From contig NZ_FNDD01000018.1 of assembly GCF_900100015.1 (NCBI RefSeq), forward strand, positions 44,750 through 108,749: a DNA stretch of 64,000 nucleotides, read 5' to 3'. The first letter of the stretch is position 1. Each line of letters starts with the position of its first letter. Shown here in pieces: positions 45,187-55,363 of the stretch. This stretch comes from Vibrio xiamenensis (GTDB taxonomy: Bacteria > Pseudomonadota > Gammaproteobacteria > Enterobacterales > Vibrionaceae). The translations under genes were made by a program, and so were the position numbers. The notes below the pieces were generated by a model, which saw nothing but the letters and a program-made list of their open reading frames with translations, did no database searches and had not been told where the DNA came from.

Positions 45187-45597
45187 ATGGAACCAAGTGA
45201 CGACCAAAAACTTGCTGACGAATGGGCGGCCGCTTTAGGCGAAGACCCAAGTGCGCCAGATATGGACACCGATGAGGTGATGGCCGCACAGCTGGATGAA
45301 TTAAAGGACACTTCGTCGCCAATTTCAGAAGATGAACGCCGCAAACTGGATACCATTCTGGATATTCCCGTCACCATTTCGATGGAAGTCGGCCGTTCGC
45401 AAATCAGCATTCGTAACTTACTGCAATTAAACCAAGGTTCAGTGGTTGAACTGGAGCGTTTAGCGGGTGAATCTTTGGACGTTCTGGTTAACGGCACCTT
45501 GATCGCGCACGGTGAAGTGGTTGTGGTCAACGATAAATTCGGTATTCGTTTGACGGATGTGATTAGCCAAACTGAGCGAATTAAGAAGTTAAGGTAG
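45187..45597 (+). CDS. fliN: FliN motor switch protein
   Basis: C-ring protein of 136 residues with a SpoA domain in the C-terminal 75 residues (IPVTISMEVGRSQISIRNLL and IAHGEVVVVNDKFGIRLTDVI). The N-terminus is acidic. It follows fliM by 35 nt. Confidence 0.95.
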   Translation: MEPSDDQKLADEWAAALGEDPSAPDMDTDEVMAAQLDELKDTSSPISEDERRKLDTILDIPVTISMEVGRSQISIRNLLQLNQGSVVELERLAGESLDVLVNGTLIAHGEVVVVNDKFGIRLTDVISQTERIKKLR

Positions 45598-45600
45598 TTT

Positions 45601-45996
45601 ATGAATATGCGATGGCTCGGGCTTTTGCTCTTTGTTCCACAACTGTCTTGGGCGGTGGGTGAGGCTAATTCCGCTGCACAGCTAGATTGGGCAACCACAT
45701 TTGGTTCACTGATTTTTGTTCTGGCATTTATCTTATTGCTGGCATGGCTACTCAAGCGAATGCGCTTTCCAACCATGACCAATCAAAAAGGCCTCAATAT
45801 TGTTCGTCAGCTGCCAGTTGGAACCAAAGAGCGAATCGTGATTGTGCAGGCGGGGGAAGAACAGTTTCTCGTTGGTGTTACGAGCCAGTCGATTCAGCTG
45901 ATTTCCAAGCTGGAAACGCCGTTATCCGAACAGGAGTTAGAACCGGCTCCGTTTGCTAATCAACTGACGCAACTGTTGAAAAAGAATGCCAAATAA
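45601..45996 (+). CDS. fliO: FliO export-gate assembly protein
   Basis: Membrane protein of 131 residues with an N-terminal signal-like helix and a transmembrane helix ([20 protein letters not shown]) followed by a cytoplasmic FliO domain ([20 protein letters not shown]). It helps assemble the FliP ring. Overlaps fliP by 11 nt. Confidence 0.9.
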   Translation: MNMRWLGLLLFVPQLSWAVGEANSAAQLDWATTFGSLIFVLAFILLLAWLLKRMRFPTMTNQKGLNIVRQLPVGTKERIVIVQAGEEQFLVGVTSQSIQLISKLETPLSEQELEPAPFANQLTQLLKKNAK

Positions 45997-46861
45997 ATCT
46001 TTATTGCTCAGCATGGTCATTATGACCATGCTTGCGCTTTTCTCACCATGGTCGATGGCTCAACAAGAGCTAGAAACCCCAATTCCATCCAACGCTACAG
46101 GCGCCAGTGATGTCACTGTCCGTGCGATGGAAAAAGAGAGCGCAAACTCGAAAACCATTTCGACCAGTAGCTTATCCGGTGGCGGTGCAGGGATTCCTGC
46201 CTTTACCATGACCACCAATGCCGATGGTAGCGAAGACTACTCCATCAACCTACAAATTCTCGCTTTGATGACCATGCTGGGCTTTTTGCCTGCCATGGTC
46301 ATTTTGATGACCTCGTTTACGCGAATTGTGGTGGTGATGTCGATTTTGCGCCAAGCGATGGGCTTGCAACAAACGCCATCCAACCAAGTGATTATCGGTA
46401 TCGCGATATTTTTGACTTTCTTCATTATGTCACCGGTGCTGAGCAAAATTAACGATCAAGCGATTCAGCCTTACCTCAACGAACAGATCTCTGCTCGCCA
46501 AGCGTTTGATACGGCGCAAATTCCGATGCGCGAATTCATGCTTAAGCAGACGCGCGTTAAAGATTTGGAAACCTTTGTAAACATTTCAGGCTCTGATGCG
46601 CAAAACCCTGAAGATGTGTCGATGGCGGTGTTGATTCCCGCGTTTATTACCTCCGAACTCAAAACCGCCTTCCAGATCGGTTTTATGCTGTTCTTGCCGT
46701 TTTTGATCATCGACTTGGTGGTTGCATCGGTATTGATGGCAATGGGTATGATGATGCTGTCACCAATGATCGTGTCGTTGCCATTTAAACTGATGTTGTT
46801 TGTCTTAGTCGACGGTTGGAACTTGATTCTATCGACGCTGGCAGGCAGCTTTGCGATGTAG
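45986..46861 (+). CDS. fliP: FliP export-gate protein
   Basis: Core of the type III export gate, 291 residues. A cleavable signal peptide ([20 protein letters not shown]) precedes four helices with conserved segments [39 protein letters not shown] and the C-terminal [18 protein letters not shown]. Five FliP form the channel with FliQ and FliR. Confidence 0.96.
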   Translation: MPNKSLLLSMVIMTMLALFSPWSMAQQELETPIPSNATGASDVTVRAMEKESANSKTISTSSLSGGGAGIPAFTMTTNADGSEDYSINLQILALMTMLGFLPAMVILMTSFTRIVVVMSILRQAMGLQQTPSNQVIIGIAIFLTFFIMSPVLSKINDQAIQPYLNEQISARQAFDTAQIPMREFMLKQTRVKDLETFVNISGSDAQNPEDVSMAVLIPAFITSELKTAFQIGFMLFLPFLIIDLVVASVLMAMGMMMLSPMIVSLPFKLMLFVLVDGWNLILSTLAGSFAM

Positions 46862-46870
46862 GGAGACGCT

Positions 46871-47140
46871 ATGACTCCTGAAATGTTCGTCGAATTATTT
46901 CGCGAAGCTCTATGGATGGTGCTAATGATGGTCTGCGCGATCATCATTCCGAGTTTGCTTATCGGTTTGGTGGTGGCGATTTTCCAAGCGGCAACCTCGA
47001 TCAACGAACAAACATTGAGTTTTTTGCCGCGTCTGATCGTGACTTTATTGGCGTTGATGATGTTTGCCCACTGGATGACGCAGACTCTGATGGACTTCTT
47101 CTACACCATGATTGAACGTCTGCCTCAGGTGCTGTACTAG
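46871..47140 (+). CDS. fliQ: FliQ export-gate protein
   Basis: Small two-helix membrane protein of 89 residues that surrounds the FliP/FliR channel. Conserved segment PSLLIGLVVAIFQAATSINEQTL (residues 27-49). It follows fliP by 9 nt and precedes fliR by 8 nt. Confidence 0.95.
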   Translation: MTPEMFVELFREALWMVLMMVCAIIIPSLLIGLVVAIFQAATSINEQTLSFLPRLIVTLLALMMFAHWMTQTLMDFFYTMIERLPQVLY

Positions 47141-47148
47141 GAGGCGCT

Positions 47149-47931
47149 ATGGAGTATCCTGCTAGCGTCGTTCTTGATTGGCTCGCCAACTATTTTTGGC
47201 CCTATGCACGCATTTCCTCGATGCTAATGGTGATGTCGGTGACTGGGGCGCGCTTTGTCTCTACTCGTATCCGTCTTTATTTGGGGCTGGCGATTACGCT
47301 GGCCATCATGCCTGCCATTCCTGCGGTACCCGACAATATTGAACTGCTCTCTTTTCAGGGCTTTATGGTGCTGCTGGAGCAGATCATCATCGGTGTCGCG
47401 ATGGGTACCATCACTCAGTTTATGATTCAAACTTTCGTTATTTTGGGTCAAATTTTGGGTATGCAGTCGAGCTTGGGTTTTGCGTCTATGGTTGACCCTG
47501 CCAACGGGCAGAATACGCCGCTGCTCGGTCAGCTATTTATGTTCCTCGCCACGCTCTTTTTTCTTGCCACCGATGGTCATTTAAAGATGATTCACTTAGT
47601 GGCGCTGAGTTTTAAATCGTTACCGATTGGCTCGGGGCGCTTAAACGCTGTGGATTTTCGAGAATTGGCGCAGTGGCTTGGCATCATGTTTAAAGTGGCG
47701 CTGAGTATGTCGCTGTCGGGGATTATTGCACTGTTGACCATTAACCTCTCGTTTGGTGTGATGACCCGCGCGGCGCCGCAGCTGAACATCTTCTCGCTGG
47801 GCTTTGCGTTTGCATTAATGGTTGGATTATTGCTGTGCTGGTACATTCTGTCAGGTTTATATGCGCACTATAATCTGTTTTGGCCTGATGTGGAGGGGCA
47901 GATTTGCCGCTTCATACGCTTGGATTGTTAA
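47149..47931 (+). CDS. fliR: FliR export-gate protein
   Basis: Membrane protein of 260 residues with about seven hydrophobic segments, single copy in the export gate. Conserved segment IIGVAMGTITQFMIQTFVILGQILGMQ, split over residues 77-105, and the GMQSSLGFASMVDP loop. Ribosome site TAGGAGG. Confidence 0.95.
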   Translation: MEYPASVVLDWLANYFWPYARISSMLMVMSVTGARFVSTRIRLYLGLAITLAIMPAIPAVPDNIELLSFQGFMVLLEQIIIGVAMGTITQFMIQTFVILGQILGMQSSLGFASMVDPANGQNTPLLGQLFMFLATLFFLATDGHLKMIHLVALSFKSLPIGSGRLNAVDFRELAQWLGIMFKVALSMSLSGIIALLTINLSFGVMTRAAPQLNIFSLGFAFALMVGLLLCWYILSGLYAHYNLFWPDVEGQICRFIRLDC

Positions 47932-47947
47932 GGGCTAGGAGGCTGAT

Positions 47948-49078
47948 ATGGCAGAATCAGACGGTCAAGAACGTACCGAAGAAGCCACGCCCAAGCGCTT
48001 GCAACAGGCGCGAGAAAAAGGGCAGGTTGCAAGGTCAAAAGAGTTAGCGTCGGTTTCCGTTCTGGTGGTGGGCGCGATTTCATTAATGTGGTTTGGCGAT
48101 TCGCTGGCCAATGGCTTGTTCCATACCATGGGTAGGCTATTTAGCTTAAGCCGCGAAGAAATTTTTGATGTGCCTAAGCTGTTCGACATCGTATTGGGCG
48201 CACTCTCGAGTCTGATTTTGCCGCTGCTGCTGATCCTGATTACGCTATTTGTTGCCGCGACCATCGGCGCAGCAGGCGTTGGCGGGATCAATTTTTCGAT
48301 GGAAGCGGCGCGGCCGAAACTTTCCAAAATGAACCCACTTAGCGGCATCAAACGTATGGTCGGAATGCAGAGCTGGGTTGAACTTATCAAATCGATTTTG
48401 AAAGTGGCGCTGGTGTCGGGTGTTGCCTTCTACCTGATCAATTCCGCCAAAGCTGACCTGTTTCAGCTCAGTATGGATGTGTTTCCGCAAAACATCTTTC
48501 ACGCCCTAGATATTCTGCTTAATTTTATCCTGTTGATTAGCTGTTCGCTGCTGGTGGTGGTGGCTATCGATATTCCATTCCAGCTGTGGCAGCACACCAA
48601 TCAGCTTAAAATGACTAAGCAAGAGGTCAAAGACGAATACAAAGAAACCGAAGGGAAACCGGAAGTCAAAGGGCGTATTCGTATGTTGCAACGTGAAGCA
48701 GCTCAGCGCCGAATGATGGCGGATGTCCCGCAAGCGGATGTTATTGTCACCAACCCGGAGCACTTCTCGGTGGCACTGCGTTATAAGCATGACACCGATC
48801 GCGCGCCAGTTGTGGTGGCAAAAGGGGTGGATCATTTAGCGCTAAAAATTCGTGAAGTGGCGCGCGAGCACGATATCTATGTGATTCCAGCGCCGCCACT
48901 GGCGCGTGCGCTGTACCATACCACTGAGCTGGAACAAGAAATTCCAGACGGTTTGTTTACCGCGGTGGCGCAAATTCTGGCGTATGTTTTCCAGCTAAAA
49001 CAGTACCGTAAGCGTGGTGGTCAGCGTCCGAAGTTGAAACCGGAGGAGTTGCCAATTCCGCCGGATCTTCGCCACTAA
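47948..49078 (+). CDS. flhB: FlhB export switch protein
   Basis: Membrane protein of 376 residues that changes export specificity from hook to filament proteins. Four helices are followed by a cytoplasmic domain with the self-cleaving NPEH site (VIVTNPEHFSVALRY, about residues 265-280), which here is typical NPxH type. The Lys/Arg-rich loop QERTEEATPKRLQQAREKGQ starts the protein. The next flagellar gene, flhA, is not adjacent; the cluster stops here as in V. cholerae. Confidence 0.95.
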   Translation: MAESDGQERTEEATPKRLQQAREKGQVARSKELASVSVLVVGAISLMWFGDSLANGLFHTMGRLFSLSREEIFDVPKLFDIVLGALSSLILPLLLILITLFVAATIGAAGVGGINFSMEAARPKLSKMNPLSGIKRMVGMQSWVELIKSILKVALVSGVAFYLINSAKADLFQLSMDVFPQNIFHALDILLNFILLISCSLLVVVAIDIPFQLWQHTNQLKMTKQEVKDEYKETEGKPEVKGRIRMLQREAAQRRMMADVPQADVIVTNPEHFSVALRYKHDTDRAPVVVAKGVDHLALKIREVAREHDIYVIPAPPLARALYHTTELEQEIPDGLFTAVAQILAYVFQLKQYRKRGGQRPKLKPEELPIPPDLRH

Positions 49079-49093
49079 ATGCGTCTAGAAAGG

Positions 49094-49624
49094 TTACTTT
49101 TCAGGGATGGAGAGTAGCACCAGCAGCGCACCATTTCCGCCAAACTCAAGCGGAGCTTGGTGAAACGCCATTACATCTGGGTGCTGTGCAAGCCACAGTG
49201 GTGCTTGCTGTTTTAGAATATGTTTGCCGATGCCATGTTGCACACAGGCGCAGTGAACATTGTTTTTCACGCAGTAGGCAATCATCGAACCAAGCTCCCG
49301 TTTGGCCTCAACTTGCGTCATTCCGTGCATATCCAAAAAAACATCCGGCACATACACACCACGACGCAGCCGTTTTACTTCATAATTAGAAACATCACTA
49401 CGCGCGTAACGAGTCGGACCATCGTCACTCAGATGGGGGACGAATTCGTCGGAGAAGTAAAACTCGTTGTCGCTCGATTCACGTTGGTTACGCAGGATCT
49501 CTTTTTGTTTAGTGTTTCTTTTTGGCTGCTGGACTATGGTATCCTGTTGCAACTTTTTGACGCCTTGCATCGCTTCCTTGAATAAGGAGAAATCGTCATC
49601 TAAATGGGAGTCTTTATCGCTCAT
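49094..49624 (-). CDS. smrB: SmrB, ribosome-rescue endonuclease
   Basis: Smr-domain nuclease of 176 residues that cleaves mRNA at collided ribosomes. The N-terminal part is a flexible helix (DDDFSLFKEAMQGVKKLQQD) thought to bind ribosomes. The Smr domain has the VFLDMHGMTQVEAKREL start, the catalytic HGIGKHILK loop and GGNGALLVLL. It is convergent with flhB and divergent from prmB, the same partner as in enterics. Confidence 0.92.
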   Translation of the reverse strand: MSDKDSHLDDDFSLFKEAMQGVKKLQQDTIVQQPKRNTKQKEILRNQRESSDNEFYFSDEFVPHLSDDGPTRYARSDVSNYEVKRLRRGVYVPDVFLDMHGMTQVEAKRELGSMIAYCVKNNVHCACVQHGIGKHILKQQAPLWLAQHPDVMAFHQAPLEFGGNGALLVLLSIPEK

Positions 49625-49688
49625 TGGATTGTATCAACGGTTTGTTCAAATCAAGTTGGCGGTATTGTAGCGCTTTTCGGAGGCAATT

Positions 49689-50621
49689 TTGGATAAGATT
49701 TTTATTGAAGAAGCAGTTTCAGAACTTCATACGCTTCAGGATATGATTCGCTGGACGGTAAGTCGTTTTAACGCTGCCAATCTTTTCTACGGTCAAGGGA
49801 CCGATAATGCTTGGGACGAAGCGGTTCAGCTTATCCTTCCTACACTCTATTTGCCGATAGATGTCCCTCCGCATGTATTGAATTCTCGTTTAACCAGTAG
49901 TGAGCGTTTGCGCATTGTTGAACGTGTGATTCGTCGTATTAACGAAAAAACCCCAACCGCGTACCTAACCAACAAAGCGTGGTTCTGCGGTTTAGAGTTT
50001 TTCGTCGATGAGCGCGTGTTGGTGCCACGTTCACCGATTGGCGAGCTGATTCAGAATCAGTTCCAGCCATGGTTGGTGGAAGAACCAATGCGCATTATGG
50101 ATATGTGTACTGGCAGCGGCTGTATTGCGATTGCTTGTGCGCATGCTTTTCCAGATGCCGAAGTGGATGCGATTGATATCTCTCCGGGCGCTTTGGAAGT
50201 GGCTGAGCAAAATATTCAAGATCACGGCATGGAGCAGCAGGTATTTCCTATTCGCTCGGATTTGTTCCGTGACCTGACGCAAGAGAAGTACAACTTGATT
50301 GTCACTAATCCACCGTATGTGGATGAAGAAGACATGAGCAACTTGCCAGAAGAATTTACTCATGAGCCAGAACTCGGCTTAGCGGCGGGCAGTGACGGCC
50401 TGAAACTCGTGCGCCGCATTTTGGCGAATGCGCCTGATTATCTCACCGATGACGGTATTTTGATCTGTGAAGTGGGCAATTCCATGGTGCATATGATGGA
50501 ACAGTACCCTGAGATTCCGTTTACTTGGATTGAGTTTGAAAACGGCGGTCATGGCGTATTTATGCTGACTCGCGCTCAATTGGTCGACTGCGCAGCGGAA
50601 TTCTCACTTTATAAAGATTAA
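49689..50621 (+). CDS. prmB: PrmB, ribosomal protein uL3 N5-glutamine methyltransferase
   Basis: SAM-dependent enzyme of 310 residues that methylates a glutamine of ribosomal protein L3. The SAM loop is [19 protein letters not shown] and the catalytic motif NPPY lies in [13 protein letters not shown]. Start is TTG at 49689 with GGAGG upstream; the sequence [12 protein letters not shown] follows. PrmB sits beside smrB and aroC, the normal gammaproteobacterial arrangement. Confidence 0.94.
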   Translation: MDKIFIEEAVSELHTLQDMIRWTVSRFNAANLFYGQGTDNAWDEAVQLILPTLYLPIDVPPHVLNSRLTSSERLRIVERVIRRINEKTPTAYLTNKAWFCGLEFFVDERVLVPRSPIGELIQNQFQPWLVEEPMRIMDMCTGSGCIAIACAHAFPDAEVDAIDISPGALEVAEQNIQDHGMEQQVFPIRSDLFRDLTQEKYNLIVTNPPYVDEEDMSNLPEEFTHEPELGLAAGSDGLKLVRRILANAPDYLTDDGILICEVGNSMVHMMEQYPEIPFTWIEFENGGHGVFMLTRAQLVDCAAEFSLYKD

Positions 50622-50650
50622 GTGAGTTTGTATCAGTGATGAATTGAAAG

Positions 50651-50677
50651 ATGCCAGCAATAAGCTGGCATTTTTTT
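50651..50677 (+). terminator. Rho-independent terminator of prmB
   Basis: ATGCCAGC-AATAA-GCTGGCAT followed by T7. Confidence 0.92.
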
Positions 50678-50810
50678 ATTCAAACAGAATGCGGATTTGA
50701 TCGATTTTAGGGCTTTACATCCAAGAATAGAAAAGCGAGTATGAAAATACGAACAATGGAACGCACGGTTGATAGTGAAGGGCTCACTATCCCGCGAATT
50801 TGAGGAACTA

Positions 50811-51896
50811 ATGGCAGGAAATAGCATCGGACAACATTTCCGAGTAACCACGTTTGGCGAAAGTCACGGCATCGCATTGGGCTGCGTCGTTGACGGTTGT
50901 CCTCCCGGCTTAGAGATCAGTGAAACGGATCTGCAAACCGATCTCGATCGACGTAAACCGGGCACGTCGCGTTACACCACCCAACGTCGAGAGGCGGATG
51001 AAGTTAAAATCCTTTCTGGCGTGTTCGAAGGTAAAACCACCGGTACATCAATTGGCTTGCTGATTGAAAACACCGATCAGCGTTCGAAAGATTACTCTGA
51101 TATCAAAGACAAATTCCGTCCCGGTCACGCTGACTATACCTATCATCAAAAGTATGGCATTCGCGATTATCGCGGCGGGGGTCGTTCATCGGCGCGCGAA
51201 ACGGCGATGCGTGTGGCGGCAGGTGCGATTGCGAAGAAATACCTTAAGCAAGTGTTTGGCGTTGAAATTCGCGCCTATCTAGCGCAAATGGGCGATATTT
51301 CTATCGACAAAGTCGATTGGAATGAAATCGAGAACAACGCGTTCTTCTGCCCAGATGTGGACAAAGTCGACCAATTTGACCAATTGATTCGTGACTTAAA
51401 GAAAGAGGGCGATTCGATTGGCGCTAAAATTCAAGTCGTTGCGACGCAAGTGCCAGTCGGCCTCGGTGAGCCAGTATTTGACCGTCTTGATGCGGATATT
51501 GCTCATGCGTTAATGAGCATTAATGCGGTGAAAGGCGTTGAAATCGGCGATGGTTTCGATGTGGTTGGGCAAAAAGGCAGTCAGCATCGCGATACCCTTA
51601 GCCCAGAAGGCTTTGGCAGCAACCACGCTGGTGGCATTTTGGGCGGGATTTCAACCGGTCAAGACATCGTTGCCAACATTGCGCTGAAACCGACATCCAG
51701 CATTACCGTACCGGGTAAAACCATTACTAAGCAGGGTGAGCCGACTGAGCTTATCACCAAAGGCCGCCACGACCCATGTGTGGGTATTCGCGCGGTGCCG
51801 ATCGCGGAAGCGATGTTGGCGATTGTATTGATGGATCATTTACTGCGTCATCGCGGTCAGAACTTTGCGGTCGAAACTGAAACGCCAAAAATCTGA
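50811..51896 (+). CDS. aroC: Chorismate synthase AroC
   Basis: Last step of the shikimate pathway: 5-enolpyruvylshikimate-3-phosphate to chorismate with reduced FMN. The 361-residue protein starts at ATG 50811 (ribosome site TGAGGAA) with [19 protein letters not shown], the first family signature; the others are [20 protein letters not shown] and [17 protein letters not shown]. An in-frame upstream extension without conservation is not used. Confidence 0.96.
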   Translation: MAGNSIGQHFRVTTFGESHGIALGCVVDGCPPGLEISETDLQTDLDRRKPGTSRYTTQRREADEVKILSGVFEGKTTGTSIGLLIENTDQRSKDYSDIKDKFRPGHADYTYHQKYGIRDYRGGGRSSARETAMRVAAGAIAKKYLKQVFGVEIRAYLAQMGDISIDKVDWNEIENNAFFCPDVDKVDQFDQLIRDLKKEGDSIGAKIQVVATQVPVGLGEPVFDRLDADIAHALMSINAVKGVEIGDGFDVVGQKGSQHRDTLSPEGFGSNHAGGILGGISTGQDIVANIALKPTSSITVPGKTITKQGEPTELITKGRHDPCVGIRAVPIAEAMLAIVLMDHLLRHRGQNFAVETETPKI

Positions 51897-51938
51897 TGAT
51901 TTGAGCCTCTTGCGCCAAGTCGATAGCAACAAGTAAAC

Positions 51939-51977
51939 AAAAAGCTCGCTAAGTGAATTAGCGAGCTTTTTGTTTTT
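51939..51977. terminator. Bidirectional terminator between aroC and the TRIC-family gene
   Basis: AAAAAGCTCGCTAA-GTGAA-TTAGCGAGCTTTTT, a 14-bp perfect stem flanked by A and T runs, between convergent genes. Confidence 0.94.
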
Positions 51978-51995
51978 AGTGCTTTGAAGCTATGC

Positions 51996-52619
51996 CTAAT
52001 GCAGCGAGTTTTCGGACTCAAGATGAAAGCTAGGTAGGCACCATTTAAAGCGTACAGCGGCCATTCGCAGCAGATAGCCAATCAAAATCGTCACTATGGT
52101 GGCGGTAATGTCATCGACTGCGTAGCGAATCATCACCAGATACACCCCTGAGGCAACCGCTGAAACGGAAGCGTAAAGCTCCTCATGCAACACTAACGGT
52201 GTGCGGCGACAGATTAAATCGCGGAGTAACCCACCAAATACGCCAGTGACGACGCCGGAAACCACGCAGATCAGCGGATGGTGAGCCATCCCCATCGCGA
52301 CTTTGGTACCTATGATGCTAAACACCACTAAACCAAGAGCGTCGAGGCGTATGAACAGGCCTCTAAGACGAATCACCCATTTATATAGCCAAGTGGTCAA
52401 CACCCCAGCAAGGCAGGTGATCATCAAAAAATGCGGGTGTGCAACCCAACCAAGTGGGTAGTGGCCCAGTAGAATATCCCTAACGGTGCCGCCGCCAATC
52501 GCTGTCGCGCTGGCAACTAAAATTACCCCGAACCAATCCATTTTACGACGTCCGGCACTAAGTGCACCGGTCATCGCCTCGGCGGTAATTCCTATGATAT
52601 ACAAAACACTGAGTAACAT
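51996..52619 (-). CDS. TRIC/UPF0126 family membrane protein (YicG/YadS type)
   Basis: Inner-membrane protein of 207 residues with about seven helices. The two UPF0126 repeats show GGGTVRDILLGHYPLGW and GGLLRDLICRRTPLVLHEELYA, the (G)GGxxRD motif in each half. Relatives are trimeric cation channels; the ion and role here are not known. In enterics a different gene pair (mepA, yfcA) is at this place. Confidence 0.85.
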   Translation of the reverse strand: MLLSVLYIIGITAEAMTGALSAGRRKMDWFGVILVASATAIGGGTVRDILLGHYPLGWVAHPHFLMITCLAGVLTTWLYKWVIRLRGLFIRLDALGLVVFSIIGTKVAMGMAHHPLICVVSGVVTGVFGGLLRDLICRRTPLVLHEELYASVSAVASGVYLVMIRYAVDDITATIVTILIGYLLRMAAVRFKWCLPSFHLESENSLH

Positions 52620-52839
52620 AATTCGATCAATTGAGTTTCACTGCCCGTTGAGTCAAAAGCAGCGTAAAAAATGAGCCGCAAGTGTAGTGGTTTCTTGTGG
52701 TGATGACGAATGAATTATATCGGTTTAGAACGCCATTCGAATAACATTGACTCATTTCTCAACTTCGCGATTGTCTTTACCTTACAAACGAAAAAAGCGA
52801 AAATGCCGACCTTTAAACTCGACAGCCAAACCGCAAGCG

Positions 52840-53370
52840 ATGACCCATAGCTATCAAGATCTAATTGCGATTTTTAATGCCACGTTTTTTGAGCACTACA
52901 ACACTAAGCTTGAGCTGGGTGGTGATGAACCCATTTACCTGCCGGCCGATGATCAAATTCCTCATCATCGAATCATTTTCGCCCACGGTTTTTTTGCCTC
53001 TGCGCTGCATGAAATTGCCCACTGGTGTGTGGCAGGCCCTGAGCGTCGGCTGCTGGAAGATTTTGGTTATTGGTATGAACCGGACGGGCGCACCGAACAA
53101 AAACAAGCGGAGTTTGAAAAAGTCGAAATTCGCCCGCAAGCGTATGAATGGATATTATCCGTCAGCGCTGGGTTTCCTTTTAATGTCAGTTGTGACAATC
53201 TACACGGCGATTTTGAGCCTGATCGATTGGGCTTTTTCTCGCGCGTGCATCAAGAAGTCTTGACGATTCTTGACAACGGATTGCCTCCTCGTGTGCAGCA
53301 GTTATCTGATGCACTCGCAGCGTTTTATGCCACTCCAGCGCTTAGCCGCGATGATTTTATCGTTAAGTAA
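52840..53370 (+). CDS. epmC: EpmC, elongation factor P hydroxylase
   Basis: Enzyme of 176 residues that hydroxylates the beta-lysylated residue of EF-P. ATG 52840 opens MTHSYQDLIAIFNATFF, as in E. coli YfcM; the longer frame upstream is unconserved. Metal-binding HEIAHWCVAGPERR and the EFEKVEIRPQAYEWI segment are typical. The partners epmA and epmB are not in the window. The gene pair epmC-yfcL is kept from enterics. Confidence 0.9.
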   Translation: MTHSYQDLIAIFNATFFEHYNTKLELGGDEPIYLPADDQIPHHRIIFAHGFFASALHEIAHWCVAGPERRLLEDFGYWYEPDGRTEQKQAEFEKVEIRPQAYEWILSVSAGFPFNVSCDNLHGDFEPDRLGFFSRVHQEVLTILDNGLPPRVQQLSDALAAFYATPALSRDDFIVK

Positions 53371-53412
53371 TAGCCAATTTGTAACCTTAACGACTTAGAC
53401 TAAGAGACGAAT

Positions 53413-53676
53413 ATGATTATTGAATTTGAAGAAAAACTCCTTGAGCTTATTGACCAGCGCATCGCTTCGGCATCCGACGACGAACTGTTTGCAGGCGGCT
53501 ATTTGCGTGGACATATTTCTCTTTCAGCAGCGGCGTGTGAAGAAGCAGGCGAAGAAGATATCGCGATATTGAAGTCGCGCATTGAGTCGAGCCTAGAAGA
53601 GGCGCGCGCGGAACTTTCGCCAGCAGACAGAACGATTGTCAGCGAGCTATGGCAAGAGTTGGTGGCCGAAGTTTAA
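53413..53676 (+). CDS. yfcL: YfcL family protein
   Basis: Acidic protein of 87 residues that follows epmC as in E. coli. It begins MIIEFEEKLLELIDQRI and has FAGGYLRGHISLSAA in the middle. Function unknown. Confidence 0.85.
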   Translation: MIIEFEEKLLELIDQRIASASDDELFAGGYLRGHISLSAAACEEAGEEDIAILKSRIESSLEEARAELSPADRTIVSELWQELVAEV

Positions 53677-53799
53677 GACGCGAAAAATGAGGCTCAGAGG
53701 CATTGTTCGAAAAATTTGAACCTGACCATAGAATTTTTGTGGTTGTTGAATTGACGGCGATTTCCTATTCTAAATCCACTCCCTAAGAATAAGGAAAAG

Positions 53800-54330
53800 A
53801 TGATGAAAATTATTGCGTTCGGTGCGTCTACTAGCTCTACTTCAATCAACAAAGCCCTTGCCACTTACACTGCTAACCTAGTAGAAGGTGCAGACGTTAA
53901 GGTGCTTGATATCAACGATTTCCAAGTTCCAATGTTCAACGAAGATTTGGAAAAAGAAATTGGTAAATCGGAAGGCGCGCAAGCGTTCTTACGTGAGCTA
54001 GGTGATGCGGATGCATTAGTCATCTCTTTTGCTGAGCACAATGGTCACTACGCTGCGGCCTACAAAAACTTGTTTGACTGGGCAACACGTATCGACCGTG
54101 AAGTGTACCAAAACAAACCAGCGGTATACCTAGCAACTTCACCAGGCCCTGGCGGCGCTCAATCTGTATTAGCCGCTGCGCAAGGTTCTGCGTCATTCTT
54201 TGGCGGTAACGTCAAAGCGGCGGTTTCTGTACCAAACTTCTACGATGTGTTTGATATGGAAAATGGCACAGTGACCAATTCAGATGTAGAAAAACAGCTT
54301 AAAGAAGCGGCAGCAGCGCTTACTGCCTAA
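53800..54330 (+). CDS. NADPH-dependent FMN reductase family protein
   Basis: Flavodoxin-like oxidoreductase of 176 residues. FGASTSSTSINKALATY at the start is the phosphate loop for FMN, and ALVISFAEHNGHYAAAYKNLFDW and SPGPGGAQSVL line the flavin site. It is probably a quinone or azo/chromate-type reductase; the substrate is not known. Strong codon bias suggests good expression. Starts at one of two neighbouring ATGs after AAGGAAAAG. Confidence 0.85.
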   Translation: MMKIIAFGASTSSTSINKALATYTANLVEGADVKVLDINDFQVPMFNEDLEKEIGKSEGAQAFLRELGDADALVISFAEHNGHYAAAYKNLFDWATRIDREVYQNKPAVYLATSPGPGGAQSVLAAAQGSASFFGGNVKAAVSVPNFYDVFDMENGTVTNSDVEKQLKEAAAALTA

Positions 54331-54354
54331 GTTTTTCTTTTCAATCTATTATGA

Positions 54355-54387
54355 AAACGCCTTACCCATATGGGTAAGGCGTTTTTT
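54355..54387. terminator. Terminator between the FMN reductase and hemerythrin genes
   Basis: AAACGCCTTACCC-ATAT-GGGTAAGGCGTTTTTT, a long perfect stem with A and T flanks, between convergent genes. Confidence 0.93.
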
Positions 54388-54431
54388 ATTGCCTCTGTTT
54401 TCACCATGCCGGCTCTGAAGTTATTAGGTAT

Positions 54432-54872
54432 TTAATGAACCACTTCGCCCATCTCTTGCTGATATTTCGCCGCGAGATCGGTTTTTTGTTGCTCGCCCAT
54501 GACTTTCCCCGCCATTTGGAAGATACGTTGCTCTTCCTCTTCTAAATGGTGTAATACCTGATGGCGCAACGATTTCATATGCGTAAGCCAAGCGGGAGAG
54601 TCCAAATCGGTGTTATCTAATTCGGCGATAATTTTGTCGATTGAATGATGTTCAGAAATACCGTGGCGGCTCATGTCGATGGTCGCATCTTTTTTCATCA
54701 ACGGAATATAGAAATGGCGCTCTTCGGCTTCGGCGTGCAGCTGAAGTTCTTGTTTCAATTGTTGGTAGAACTCGCTGCGTGATTTACTTTCGCCGCTGGT
54801 TTTTAGTAAAGCGTCGATCAATAAACGTTGTTTTTCATGGCTTTCACGTAGTGCATCAAAAATCGTATTCAT
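54432..54872 (-). CDS. Hemerythrin-like (HHE domain) protein
   Basis: Di-iron four-helix protein of 146 residues. Metal ligands are placed as in HHE cation-binding domains: ESHEKQRLLID in helix 1, HAEAEERHFY in helix 2, SEHHSIDKII in helix 3 and HHLEEEEQRIF in helix 4. A role in oxygen, NO or iron homeostasis is likely for the family, but unproven. The DUF1328 gene lies upstream on the same strand. Confidence 0.88.
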   Translation of the reverse strand: MNTIFDALRESHEKQRLLIDALLKTSGESKSRSEFYQQLKQELQLHAEAEERHFYIPLMKKDATIDMSRHGISEHHSIDKIIAELDNTDLDSPAWLTHMKSLRHQVLHHLEEEEQRIFQMAGKVMGEQQKTDLAAKYQQEMGEVVH

Positions 54873-54955
54873 TTTTCACCTCTTTATTGCTGTGACTTAC
54901 TGTTGCTGTAACTTATCGTTGCGGTTGACGTTACTATTTGTTCAAGGCTTCGTGA

Positions 54956-55135
54956 TTACAGTCTGCGATTACTGCCCATAGCACTAAAATTCATGACGAG
55001 CGCAACGATAAACAGCACAACAAACACATAGAACAAGACTTTTGCAATGCTTGCGGCTACGCCAGCAATACCGGTAAAACCTAGGGCGCCAGAAATCAGC
55101 GCGACAACTAAAAATATCAGCATCCATTTAAGCAT
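54956..55135 (-). CDS. DUF1328 small membrane protein (YtjA-like)
   Basis: A 59-residue hydrophobic protein that begins [20 protein letters not shown] and continues with [20 protein letters not shown], two helices as in the DUF1328 family. Ribosome site GGAGAG lies just before the ATG at 55135. Members are often induced under stress together with CsbD-like proteins; function unknown. Confidence 0.88.
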   Translation of the reverse strand: MLKWMLIFLVVALISGALGFTGIAGVAASIAKVLFYVFVVLFIVALVMNFSAMGSNRRL

Positions 55136-55307
55136 TTTGACTCTCCTACAGATTTTGCAATGAGTGTAAGGTGAAATAAGCGAACGCTGTGCCAGTTTTT
55201 AACTAACTGTTTTTATTGTATTTTTGTTTTTTAGAATGGATTCCAACGGCTTGGATGTGAATTTATTACCGACGCCTGTGTAAGAAATAGCGAGAGGAAG
55301 CAATAAG

Positions 55308-55333
55308 ATACCGCTACCTGGAAGTAGCGGTAT
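55308..55333. terminator. Hairpin after mnmC
   Basis: ATACCGCTAC (55308-55317) and GTAGCGGTAT (55324-55333), a 10-bp perfect stem 31 bp past the mnmC stop. Its T-run on the minus strand is poor. Confidence 0.5.
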
Positions 55334-55363
55334 CAGCGGGAAATTTGTAAGTGCGAAGAGCAA

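Noticed and set aside
44943..45782. 279-codon open frame antisense to fliM-fliO
   Set aside because: It lies opposite three well-supported flagellar genes, has Ser/Arg-rich composition typical of a reverse-frame shadow and no ribosome site.
47948..49094. Loss of flhA after flhB as a rearrangement specific to this strain
   Set aside because: As I recall, flhB is followed by smrB-prmB-aroC also in V. cholerae, with flhA-flhF at a separate site, so the break is normal for the genus.
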